DNA of 5,426 nt from an uncultured Eubacteriales bacterium (lineage in GTDB: Bacteria; Bacillota; Clostridia; Oscillospirales; CAG-272): assembly GCA_934446285.1 (NCBI GenBank), contig CAKSEI010000114.1, positions 1-5,426 of the forward strand. The letters are read 5' to 3'. Under the pieces are notes generated by a model that had not been told where the DNA came from, searched no databases, and saw nothing but the letters and a program-made list of their open reading frames with translations. This document shows positions 1 through 4,952 of this stretch, in pieces; position 1 is the stretch's first letter, and each line of letters opens with the position of its first letter. Position numbers and translations under genes: made by a program.

Positions 1-224
1 GTGCAGAATACGCAGACCTTCTTTCTTCTGCCGCGCATATTGTTCTGACGGTACGGACGCTTCTCCTGTGCGGGGGCAGCCTCTGCTGCGCCTGCCTCGG
101 AGGTGCTCTCCTCAGCCTTTGCTGCGGGAGCGCTCGTCGTCTCCGTTGCCGAAACCTCTTCGGCAGTGGTATCGGTTGCAATTACCTCTGCGGTAACTTC
201 GGTCTGTACGTTCTCGTTATCCAT
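1..224 (-). CDS. rpsR: 30S ribosomal protein S18, N-terminal part (cut by window edge)
   Basis: Seen: from an ATG at 224 the minus strand reads 74 codons without a stop to the window edge, so the C-terminal part is missing. A consensus AGGAGG lies at 233-238, eight bases upstream of the start. The first ~53 residues are rich in Glu, Thr and Ala (it begins MDNENVQTEVTAEV). The recognisable S18 start follows, with RPYRQNNMRGRRKKVCVFC at the visible end. Known: S18 binds S6 on the central domain of 16S rRNA in the small subunit, and bacterial S18 usually begins only a few residues before the basic RRKKxCxFC segment. The acidic extension is therefore unusual, though extended S18 proteins do occur in some Clostridia. 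Context: it lies 32 bases after ssb in the classical rpsF-ssb-rpsR operon and is probably co-transcribed from the rpsF promoter. The identity is secure; the role of the extension is unknown. Confidence 0.94.
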   Translation of the reverse strand, partial: MDNENVQTEVTAEVIATDTTAEEVSATETTSAPAAKAEESTSEAGAAEAAPAQEKRPYRQNNMRGRRKKVCVFC

Positions 225-256
225 TGTGAAATCCTCCTGTTTTAGTAATGCTTCCG

Positions 257-712
257 TCAAAACGGCAGGTCATCGTCGTTTGAGACATCCTCAAACTTCG
301 GCGCCTCCGCCGGAGCGGAAGAGAATGACGGAGCGGAATATCCGTCGCCGTAAGGCGCACCCGAGCCGCTCTCGCTCTTGCTGTCAACAAAGCTTGCGTT
401 TGATACGACTACCTCCGTCGCATACCTTTTCTGTCCGTTCTGGTCGTCCCATGAGCGCGTCTGGATTTCGCCCTCGACGCATATGGAAGAACCCTTGCGG
501 AAATACTTGGTAATGAATTCGGCGGTCGCTCTCCACGCCACGCAGTTGATAAAATCGGCCTGTGACTGCCCTTCGCTGTTTCCGCCGGAGTACCTGCGGG
601 ACACGGCAACCGTAAACGATACAACGGATGTTCCGCTGCCCGTCTGACGAAGCTCGGGGTCACGCGTAAGCCTGCCGCCGAGAATTACCTTGTTAAAATT
701 GAAGTTAGCCAT
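257..712 (-). CDS. ssb: Single-stranded DNA-binding protein SSB
   Basis: SSB coats single-stranded DNA in replication, recombination and repair, and recruits partner enzymes through its C-terminal tip. The 151-residue product has the OB-fold in about residues 1-110: FNFNKVILGGRLTRDPELR at the start, the typical SFTVAVSRRY strand, then FINCVAWRATAEF, the KGSSICVEGEIQTRSW segment and ATEVVVSNASFV. A Gly/Ser/Ala/Pro-rich linker follows, and the protein ends in NDDDLPF, the canonical acidic tip that binds SSB partners. The length is normal for a Firmicutes SSB. The start at 712 gives the expected short N-terminus and lies 12 bases after the rpsF stop, with a modest GGGTGA as ribosome binding site, which suggests coupling to rpsF translation. 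It is the middle gene of rpsF-ssb-rpsR. Confidence 0.97.
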   Translation of the reverse strand: MANFNFNKVILGGRLTRDPELRQTGSGTSVVSFTVAVSRRYSGGNSEGQSQADFINCVAWRATAEFITKYFRKGSSICVEGEIQTRSWDDQNGQKRYATEVVVSNASFVDSKSESGSGAPYGDGYSAPSFSSAPAEAPKFEDVSNDDDLPF

Positions 713-724
713 CTCGTCACCCGA

Positions 725-1021
725 TTACTCGCCTATCTTGACGACACTGTTGCGAAGAATACCCTCGGTGATGTTGTACACACGCTTAAGCTCCGCCGGA
801 AAAGCAGCGGGCGCGGTGAACTTCACCTGAACATAGTATCCTTCGGTAAGATCGTTGACAGGGTATGCGAGGCGTCTCTTGCCCCACTCGTTGACCTCTG
901 TGATTTCACCGTTAGAAGCGATAAGAGAAGTAAACTTCTCTGTCATCGACTTTATGCCCTCTTCACCGAGCCCTGTGTCGACAACGAAAATCGTTTCGTA
1001 AGCAGAATTTACCTTTGCCAT
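725..1021 (-). CDS. rpsF: 30S ribosomal protein S6
   Basis: S6 is a small-subunit protein that heterodimerises with S18 on the 16S rRNA central domain. The 98-residue product is of normal family length. It shows the S6 landmarks: YETIFVVD near the N-terminus, the NEWGKRRLAYPVNDLTEGYY block (about residues 44-63), a strand beginning VQVKFTA, and the C-terminal RVYNITEGILRNSVVKI. The ATG at 1021 is preceded by GGGAGGTG at 1028-1035, a strong Shine-Dalgarno with good spacing. It is the first gene of the rpsF-ssb-rpsR unit. A consensus promoter lies about 80 bases upstream, and a structured leader between them may carry autoregulation by S6:S18. Confidence 0.97.
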   Translation of the reverse strand: MAKVNSAYETIFVVDTGLGEEGIKSMTEKFTSLIASNGEITEVNEWGKRRLAYPVNDLTEGYYVQVKFTAPAAFPAELKRVYNITEGILRNSVVKIGE

Positions 1022-1047
1022 TTTTTACACCTCCCTATGGACATCAG

Positions 1048-1068
1048 GCCGCAGAACCGGTCTGCGGC
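1048..1068 (-). promoter_or_regulatory. Leader hairpin of rpsF mRNA, candidate S6:S18 binding site
   Basis: Seen: the minus-strand transcript can form a perfect 8-bp stem, GCCGCAGA against TCTGCGGC, closed by the 5-nt loop CCGGT. It lies about 12 bases upstream of the Shine-Dalgarno. A weak outer pairing (ACAU with AUGU) could extend it. Known: many bacteria carry a structured rpsF 5' UTR in which an exposed CCG resembles the S6:S18 site of 16S rRNA and lets the complex repress its own operon. Inference: the CCG in this loop and its position fit that motif, but this hairpin is simpler than the published consensus as I remember it. It could be an unrelated stem. Confidence 0.5.
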
Positions 1069-1079
1069 AAAGAGATAAA

Positions 1080-1095
1080 TGTGCGCATACGCACA
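1080..1095 (-). promoter_or_regulatory. 5'-proximal stem-loop of the rpsF transcript
   Basis: The minus-strand leader can form TGTGCG-TATG-CGCACA, a 6-bp stem with a 4-nt loop, starting within a few bases of the predicted transcription start. It may stabilise the 5' end of the mRNA or form part of the ribosomal-protein leader structure together with the hairpin at 1048-1068. The stem is exact; the role is inferred. Confidence 0.4.
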
Positions 1096-1103
1096 CACTA
1101 TAG

Positions 1104-1132
1104 ATTATAAAGCAAAAAATCCCTTTTGTCAA
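1104..1132 (-). promoter_or_regulatory. Sigma-A promoter of rpsF-ssb-rpsR
   Basis: On the minus strand a perfect TTGACA (1127-1132) is separated by exactly 17 bases from a perfect TATAAT (1104-1109). Transcription should begin near 1097, giving a leader of about 76 bases before the rpsF start. A full consensus match suits a constitutive ribosomal-protein operon. The -35 hexamer lies within the loop and second (minus-strand) arm junction of the terminator hairpin that ends thiT transcription, so the two signals share DNA. Confidence 0.9.
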
Positions 1133-1140
1133 GGGATTTT
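1114..1140 (-). terminator. Intrinsic terminator downstream of thiT
   Basis: The minus strand has a perfect 10-bp stem, AAAATCCCTT with AAGGGATTTT (1131-1140 and 1116-1125), around a 5-nt loop. The stem runs into six consecutive T residues (1114-1119, partly within the stem). It begins 20 bases beyond the thiT stop codon. Its position and T-tract polarity assign it to leftward thiT transcription. It also insulates rpsF from thiT read-through while hosting the rpsF -35 box. Confidence 0.85.
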
Positions 1141-1160
1141 CGCGGGTTTTTCGGCTTTTA

Positions 1161-1730
1161 TTATTTTTCAAGCAGCTTTTTGCCTGCGCCTGTCGAGAGC
1201 AGGATGACCGACGCGACAGCCGTTATCACCGTCTCGGGCAGCATGTAGAAGCCATTGTAGCAGAGCGAATAAAAGAAAGGGTGACCTATGAATTTGTTGC
1301 CGAATACGACAAATTCGTCTACCATCGTCCAGAGCACCACGCCCGAGACAAAGTGAAAAGCAAAGCGCAGCACGCATGCGAGTATAATGCCGGCGATAGC
1401 TCCGCCCTTGCCCTTGTTTCTGAAAATTCCCGCAATGCCGAGCACGGTGAAAGCGCCGATATAGTCAAGGAATATCGCACCTACAAGAATAGTGGGCGTA
1501 AGTCCCCACCCGAAAACTCCGCTGAGAGCGAGCTGACCGAGGGAATAGACGAAAGCCGAGCCGAAGCCCCATCCGAGACCGTATCTTACGGACACGAGCA
1601 TGACGGGCAGCATACTCACGAGAGTTATACTGCCGCCGAGCGGCATTTCCCAAACCTTTACGAGGCTGAGCACCGTGGACAGTGCAATCATTATCGCGCT
1701 CTCAATAAGCGCCTTTGTTTTTGTGTTCAT
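1161..1730 (-). CDS. thiT: Thiamin transporter ThiT, ECF S-component (YuaJ family)
   Basis: ThiT is the membrane substrate-binding subunit that captures thiamin and works with the shared ECF energising module (two ATPases and EcfT), which is not in this window. The 189-residue product is hydrophobic with about six membrane segments and matches the family length. Family landmarks are VWEMPLGGSITLVSMLP (residues 26-42), the RYGLGWGFGSAF stretch (49-60), FLDYIGAFTVLGIAGIF (87-103), RFAFHFVSGVVLW (122-134) and YSLCYNGFYMLPE (154-166). His126, Trp134 and Asn159 appear to correspond to thiamin-contacting residues described in Lactococcus ThiT (from memory). I chose the ATG at 1730 rather than an in-frame GTG at 1736, because GGAGG (1736-1740) overlaps that GTG and sits five bases from the ATG. 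An upstream TPP riboswitch independently supports thiamin as substrate. Confidence 0.95.
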   Translation of the reverse strand: MNTKTKALIESAIMIALSTVLSLVKVWEMPLGGSITLVSMLPVMLVSVRYGLGWGFGSAFVYSLGQLALSGVFGWGLTPTILVGAIFLDYIGAFTVLGIAGIFRNKGKGGAIAGIILACVLRFAFHFVSGVVLWTMVDEFVVFGNKFIGHPFFYSLCYNGFYMLPETVITAVASVILLSTGAGKKLLEK

Positions 1731-1740
1731 GAACACCTCC
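1723..1740 (-). promoter_or_regulatory. thiT ribosome binding site and palindrome over the start codon
   Basis: GGAGG (1736-1740) is followed by the perfect 14-base palindrome GTGTTCATGAACAC (1723-1736). In the mRNA it can fold as a 5-bp stem, GTGTT with AACAC, with the loop CATG presenting the AUG. The Shine-Dalgarno remains mostly outside the stem. The site decides the start codon, since a GTG start at 1736 would leave no room for ribosome binding. The palindrome may be chance or may tune initiation. Confidence 0.6.
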
Positions 1741-1776
1741 GAAAAAATAAAATTACCGCAGGTAGTCTGGCGGTAA
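1741..1776 (-). terminator. Riboswitch-controlled intrinsic terminator before thiT
   Basis: The minus-strand leader has a 7-bp stem, TTACCGC (1770-1776) with GCGGTAA (1753-1759), around a 10-nt loop. The first arm as read on the RNA is at 1770-1776. The stem runs directly into TTTTATTTTTT (1742-1752). It lies between the TPP aptamer and the thiT Shine-Dalgarno, where the expression platform of an OFF-type TPP riboswitch is expected. Inference: TPP binding favours this hairpin and stops transcription. I did not find an unambiguous anti-terminator pairing by eye. Confidence 0.85.
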
Positions 1777-1790
1777 GAATTTTTTCGTTA

Positions 1791-1873
1791 TCAGTTCTCC
1801 CTACGCCGGCATTATCCGTATCAGGTTAAAGGGTTTGAGTAAACTCATCTCAGCCTTTCGGCACCCCCGACTA
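1791..1873 (-). ncRNA. TPP riboswitch (THI element)
   Basis: The aptamer senses thiamin pyrophosphate and normally turns thiamin genes off. On the minus strand the conserved blocks appear in the right order: GGGGGTGCC (1860-1868), GCTGAGA (1848-1854), a small GAGT/ACTC hairpin (1837-1846), ACCTGAT (1820-1826), GGATAATGCC (1808-1817) and GCGTAGGGA (1798-1806). These are the P2/P3 pyrimidine-binding segment and the P4/P5 pyrophosphate-binding segment. The aptamer begins about 10 bases after the predicted transcription start and is followed by an intrinsic terminator and thiT. Confidence 0.97.
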
Positions 1874-1889
1874 TATGCGGTTTCGACAT

Positions 1890-1918
1890 ATTATAGCATT
1901 ATGCGCGGGATATGTCAA
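1890..1918 (-). promoter_or_regulatory. Sigma-A promoter of the riboswitch-thiT transcript
   Basis: The minus strand has a perfect TTGACA (1913-1918), a 17-base spacer and a perfect TATAAT (1890-1895). The -10 box is extended by an upstream TGC. The predicted start near 1883 leaves only about 10 bases before the TPP aptamer. A strong constitutive promoter with control passed to the riboswitch is the usual arrangement. Confidence 0.9.
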
Positions 1919-1946
1919 GTACACAGAAATGTATTATTTTATTTAC

Positions 1947-1975
1947 TTGCAAACACGGTAAAAAAATGATACAAT
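1947..1975 (+). promoter_or_regulatory. Sigma-A promoter of the DUF5685/J-domain operon
   Basis: TTGCAA (1947-1952), a 17-base spacer and TACAAT (1970-1975) are preceded by a TG at 1967-1968 that makes an extended -10. It is divergent from the thiT promoter; the two -35 boxes are separated by 28 bases. The predicted start near 1982 leaves a leader of only about 22 bases containing the Shine-Dalgarno AAGGAT (1993-1998). No operator is evident beyond general AT-richness. Confidence 0.75.
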
Positions 1976-2003
1976 AATCCCATAATATTTATAAGGATAA
2001 AAA

Positions 2004-2849
2004 ATGTTCGGATATATCCGTCCCGCCGCGGACGAGCTGAAGGTAAAGGAATACAATACATACAGGGCAATCTACTGCGGACTGTGCCGCAGCCTCGGCA
2101 GGTGCTCGGGCTGTCTTGCCCGCTTTACCCTGTCATACGACTTTGTTTTTCTTGCACTTGTGCGCGCGGCGCTCACGGGCGAGAAAATGTCATTTGATAA
2201 GGGCAGATGCCCCGCTCACCCTTTTAAGAAACGTCCGTATGCCCTGCCGGGACCTTCTCTTGACTTCTGCGCCTGCACAAGCTCTCAGCTCGTCTACTAC
2301 AAGCTCCTCGATGATATAAACGACTGCAAAGGGCTAAAGCGCCTTACGCATATCGCCGCTCGCCCATTTGCCGCGCATTCGGCAGGGAAGGCTGCGGCGG
2401 GAGGAGTTCCCGACACGCTTATCTCGGACAGGCTGCGCGAGCTTGACGGACTTGAGAGGTCGCGCACGCCGTCCGCCGACGCACCCGCCGAGGTTTTCGG
2501 ACGGCTGCTCGCGGATATCGCGGGGCACGGTCTGACATGCGACGGGGAGAGGATTGCGCGAGAGATATGCCTGCACACGGGCAAGTGGATTTACTTTGCC
2601 GATGCAGTGGACGACTGCGCGGACGACGCGCGCAGCGGCAGCTATAATCCCATCGTCATTTCCTATCCCGACGACATGACTGCGGGATGCGAAAACATTC
2701 TCGGCGCCATGGCTTACGAAAGAAGCCGCGCTCTCGGTGCGCTTGAGCTTGCCTCATGCGACACGGGGGCAAAGGCGATACTTACAAATATACTGACCTG
2801 CGGCATGATGGCCTCGGAGAAAAAGCTTTCGGAGAAAAATAATGGATAA
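2004..2849 (+). CDS. DUF5685 family protein, Cys-rich with two Asp-rich motifs
   Basis: The function is unknown. The 281-residue product starts MFGYIRP, followed by YRAIYCGLCRSLG, which I recognise from memory as the signature of DUF5685 proteins of Clostridia and relatives. It has 14 cysteines, including CGLC (25-28), C34/C37, C69, C89/C91 and C108. No signal peptide or clear membrane segment is present. Two acidic motifs stand out in helix-like surroundings: LLDDINDCKG (101-110) and FADAVDDCADDARSGSYNP (198-216). Their spacing and repeated DD pairs recall the Asp-rich Mg/diphosphate sites of isoprenoid synthase folds, but this is only a visual analogy. The ATG at 2004 has AAGGAT at good spacing and the family-typical N-terminus. 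It is the first gene of the operon and overlaps the J-domain gene by 8 bases. The family call is fairly sure; the biochemical role is open. Confidence 0.8.
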   Translation: MFGYIRPAADELKVKEYNTYRAIYCGLCRSLGRCSGCLARFTLSYDFVFLALVRAALTGEKMSFDKGRCPAHPFKKRPYALPGPSLDFCACTSSQLVYYKLLDDINDCKGLKRLTHIAARPFAAHSAGKAAAGGVPDTLISDRLRELDGLERSRTPSADAPAEVFGRLLADIAGHGLTCDGERIAREICLHTGKWIYFADAVDDCADDARSGSYNPIVISYPDDMTAGCENILGAMAYERSRALGALELASCDTGAKAILTNILTCGMMASEKKLSEKNNG

Positions 2850-3447
2850 CCCGTATAAGGTGCTCGGCGTTTCGCCCGACGCAACAGACGAAGAAATAAA
2901 GAGCGCCTACCGCGCACTCGCAAAGAAATATCACCCCGACAATTACGTCGACTCGCCGCTCGCCGATATGGCGAACGAAAAAATGGCGCAGATAAACCGC
3001 GCCTACGACGAGATACAGAGTATGCGCACGCGCGCAAAAACGACATACGACGGCAACGCGAATTACTCCGACAGCTCAAAAAGTTCGTATATCGAGATAC
3101 GCCATATGATAAACAGCGGAAGGTTTACCGAAGCCGAGGCGGTGCTCGATTACATTTCCGAGAGCGACAGAAACGCTGAGTGGAATTTCTTAAAGGGCTG
3201 TATACTCTCGCACAGAGGATGGTTCTTTGACGCCCGCCGCCACTTTGAGACTGCCTGCTACTTAGATCCCGACAACGCGGAGTACCGCGCGGCGCTTGAG
3301 CGGTGCAAGCTGCAGTCGGGCGGGACTACCGCGGGGTACAACACCGTACAGTCGGATGATTGCGATATGTGCAGCGTCTGCCAAACGCTCGTATGTGCCG
3401 ATTGCCTGTGCGAATGCTGCGGCGGCGACTTTATACCTTGTATTTAA
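2842..3447 (+). CDS. J-domain co-chaperone-like protein with TPR-like middle and Cys-rich tail
   Basis: Residues 2-70 form a J domain: NPYKVLGVSPDATDEEIKSAYR, the diagnostic HPD at 31-33, and the helix containing AQINRAYDEI. J domains stimulate the ATPase of an Hsp70 such as DnaK. This is not DnaJ itself, since the Gly/Phe region, the CxxCxGxG zinc repeats and the C-terminal beta domains are absent. Residues about 82-155 look like paired TPR helices (GRFTEAEAVLDYI, then AEWNFLKGCILSHRGWFFDARRHFETACYLDPDNAEY). The tail (174-201) packs nine cysteines into 28 residues, including CDMC, CADCLCECC and a terminal GGDFIPC, so it may bind metal or form disulfides. GGAG at 2831-2834 and the 8-base overlap with the DUF5685 gene indicate translational coupling. 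The pairing suggests that it assists folding or metal loading of its neighbour, which is inference. Confidence 0.88.
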   Translation: MDNPYKVLGVSPDATDEEIKSAYRALAKKYHPDNYVDSPLADMANEKMAQINRAYDEIQSMRTRAKTTYDGNANYSDSSKSSYIEIRHMINSGRFTEAEAVLDYISESDRNAEWNFLKGCILSHRGWFFDARRHFETACYLDPDNAEYRAALERCKLQSGGTTAGYNTVQSDDCDMCSVCQTLVCADCLCECCGGDFIPCI

Positions 3448-3471
3448 TTTCAAACCCGTATTTAATCAAAG

Positions 3472-3996
3472 ATGAAAACAAGAACTCTTGCGCTGTGCGC
3501 GACCCTGAGTGCTCTCGGCGTGGTAATCCTCTCGGTCGGGGCGCTTATCGATACTATTGATCTGACCGTCGCCTGCGTCACATCGCTCATATGCGTTTTC
3601 GCCGTGATTGAGCTCGGGCTGCGTGCGGCGGTGAGCATATGGCTGGTCACGGGCTTGCTCGCCTTTATCCTGCTGCCCGCGAAGTTTCCCGCCGTGGAAT
3701 ACATCGTCTACGCCGGGATTTATCCTATTTTAAAGTACCTCATAGAATCACGCATAAAGAGCCGTTCCGTGCAAATAGCTGCAAAGGGAGGCTACTATGC
3801 GGCGGTTCTCGTGCTTTTGTATTTTGCATCGAAGCTTTTCGCCGCGGAGGCTGAGACGGGTGCGCTCCTCGCACTTACTGCCGTCACGGCGCTCGCTGCT
3901 TTTTCGATTTTCGACGTACTTTTAACGCGCCTTATCACGCTCTATCGGTTAAAATGGCGCGACAGACTCCGCATAGACAGGTTTATAAAGAAATGA
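3472..3996 (+). CDS. Six-TM integral membrane protein of unknown function
   Basis: I do not recognise a named family. The 174-residue product is strongly hydrophobic, with about six predicted helices at residues 6-26, 31-48, 52-68, 73-91, 106-122 and 130-152, then a basic tail (YRLKWRDRLRIDRFIKK) likely to lie in the cytoplasm. A conserved-looking segment, LLPAKFPAVEYIVYAG followed by IYPILKYLIE (67-92), sits at the third and fourth helices. The size, helix count and small-residue-rich helices resemble ECF S-components, so a small-molecule uptake role is possible but unproven. The ATG at 3472 lies 24 bases after the J-domain gene and has no good Shine-Dalgarno, so translation may depend on coupling. 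It overlaps the next gene by ATGA. Confidence 0.72.
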   Translation: MKTRTLALCATLSALGVVILSVGALIDTIDLTVACVTSLICVFAVIELGLRAAVSIWLVTGLLAFILLPAKFPAVEYIVYAGIYPILKYLIESRIKSRSVQIAAKGGYYAAVLVLLYFASKLFAAEAETGALLALTAVTALAAFSIFDVLLTRLITLYRLKWRDRLRIDRFIKK

Positions 3997-4877
3997 AAGA
4001 TTTAGACGCTTTTTCGGAAACACTTGAGCTGCTTTCCTTCCCCGAGAGCTACCGCGAGCCGCTTTGCAGCGCCGCCGAAATTCTGGTTTGCAGCGAGGTC
4101 TTCACGCAGACCGTCGAGGACGTCTCCCACGCCCTCGAGGTCGGCACGGACACCGATTGGGAGGGTAAATGCGGCGCCGCGGAGAAGGAGGGTAAGGCCT
4201 CGGGCGTTCACCCGTATACCGCCGCTCTTGTCTTTTTTCTCATGCTGCGTCCGTCGGCACAAGTGCGCTATGCCGCGCGCGGACTCGCACAAAGCGATTG
4301 CATAAATGCACTCACCGACCTGCGTCTGAAAACCGAGGAATGCGTAAAAGTCTATCACGTTATCGGCGTTTTTACGTCATGGTTCGGCAGGTTTTTTGAG
4401 GGGACGCGGCTGCTTTGCTGTCGGCTTCAGTGTGAAGATGTCGGTTTAAGATATCCTTTCGCGGGCTTTTCTGCGGGAGATAAGGTTATAAATATACATA
4501 TCCCCGAGCTCGGGCCTCTCACGGACGAGGCGTGCGAGCGCTCGTTTGCCGCAGCGGTAAAGGCCTTCCCCGACTGCGTAAGGAACGGTCGGGCGGTCTT
4601 TGTCTGCTCGTCATGGCTGCTTGCGCACGAGCTTGACGAAATGCTTCCGAAAAGCTCGAATATCGTAAAATTCAAGGACCGTTTCACGGTGTTAGGCGAG
4701 CGCCGCGAGGAGGGCTTCCCCGACGCATGGCGCATATACGGCGACAGGTTTTCCCTGCCCGCCGCCGAGCTGCCGCGCGACACCGCTCTGCAGCGTGGGT
4801 ACGCCGAGCGGCTCGAAAAATACGGATACACGACCGTCGCCTACGGCGCTTTTGAATACCCGGCCGACGGAAAATAA
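3993..4877 (+). CDS. Putative acyltransferase-like protein with GNAT_C-type domain
   Basis: The 294-residue product resembles, from memory, the NAT_N/GNAT_C acyltransferase-like proteins of Clostridia. Recognisable segments are an all-helical N-terminal half, the VIGVFTSWFGRFFEGTRLLCC stretch (about 123-143), VINIHIPELGPLTDEAC (165-181), FVCSSWLLAHELDEMLPKSS (203-222) and NIVKFKDRFTVLGE (223-236). In that family the CxSWLL, LPxxSNI and F-RF positions are characteristic. The typical RIGELEFE segment is only loosely matched (RLQCEDVGL), so catalytic activity is uncertain. I chose the ATG at 3993, which overlaps the upstream stop as ATGA. An earlier in-frame ATG at 3954 lies deep inside the membrane gene and has no ribosome binding site. 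It is the last gene of the operon, with a strong terminator 20 bases beyond the stop. Its substrate is unknown. Confidence 0.7.
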   Translation: MKDLDAFSETLELLSFPESYREPLCSAAEILVCSEVFTQTVEDVSHALEVGTDTDWEGKCGAAEKEGKASGVHPYTAALVFFLMLRPSAQVRYAARGLAQSDCINALTDLRLKTEECVKVYHVIGVFTSWFGRFFEGTRLLCCRLQCEDVGLRYPFAGFSAGDKVINIHIPELGPLTDEACERSFAAAVKAFPDCVRNGRAVFVCSSWLLAHELDEMLPKSSNIVKFKDRFTVLGERREEGFPDAWRIYGDRFSLPAAELPRDTALQRGYAERLEKYGYTTVAYGAFEYPADGK

Positions 4878-4897
4878 TGTGAATTTACTAACATTTA

Positions 4898-4931
4898 CTG
4901 CCGCTTTTCGATGGAAAAGCGGCAGCTTTTT
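4898..4931 (+). terminator. Intrinsic terminator of the four-gene operon
   Basis: A perfect 12-bp stem, CTGCCGCTTTTC (4898-4909) with GAAAAGCGGCAG (4914-4925), closes on the loop GATG. It is followed by CTTTTTGTTTA. It starts 20 bases after the last stop codon of the plus-strand operon. Confidence 0.93.
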
Positions 4932-4952
4932 GTTTATAAGCAGCAGAGGCGC

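Noticed and set aside
103..513. Plus-strand open frame antisense to rpsR and ssb
   Set aside because: It lies opposite two highly conserved genes; its Ser/Val/Thr-rich composition reflects the complement of the S18 extension.
1734..1736. GTG as the thiT start codon
   Set aside because: It overlaps the GGAGG ribosome binding site, whereas the ATG two codons later is correctly spaced.
1281..1829. Plus-strand open frame of 182 codons
   Set aside because: It is antisense to thiT and its riboswitch, both of which are firmly identified. The product is low complexity and charged, as expected of a shadow frame.
2842..3447. Canonical DnaJ chaperone
   Set aside because: Only the J domain is shared. 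The Gly/Phe region, the CxxCxGxG repeats and the C-terminal substrate-binding domains are missing, and the length is about half.
3954..3956. ATG as the start of the last operon gene
   Set aside because: It lies 43 bases inside the membrane-protein gene without a Shine-Dalgarno. The ATGA overlap at 3993-3996 is the usual coupled arrangement.
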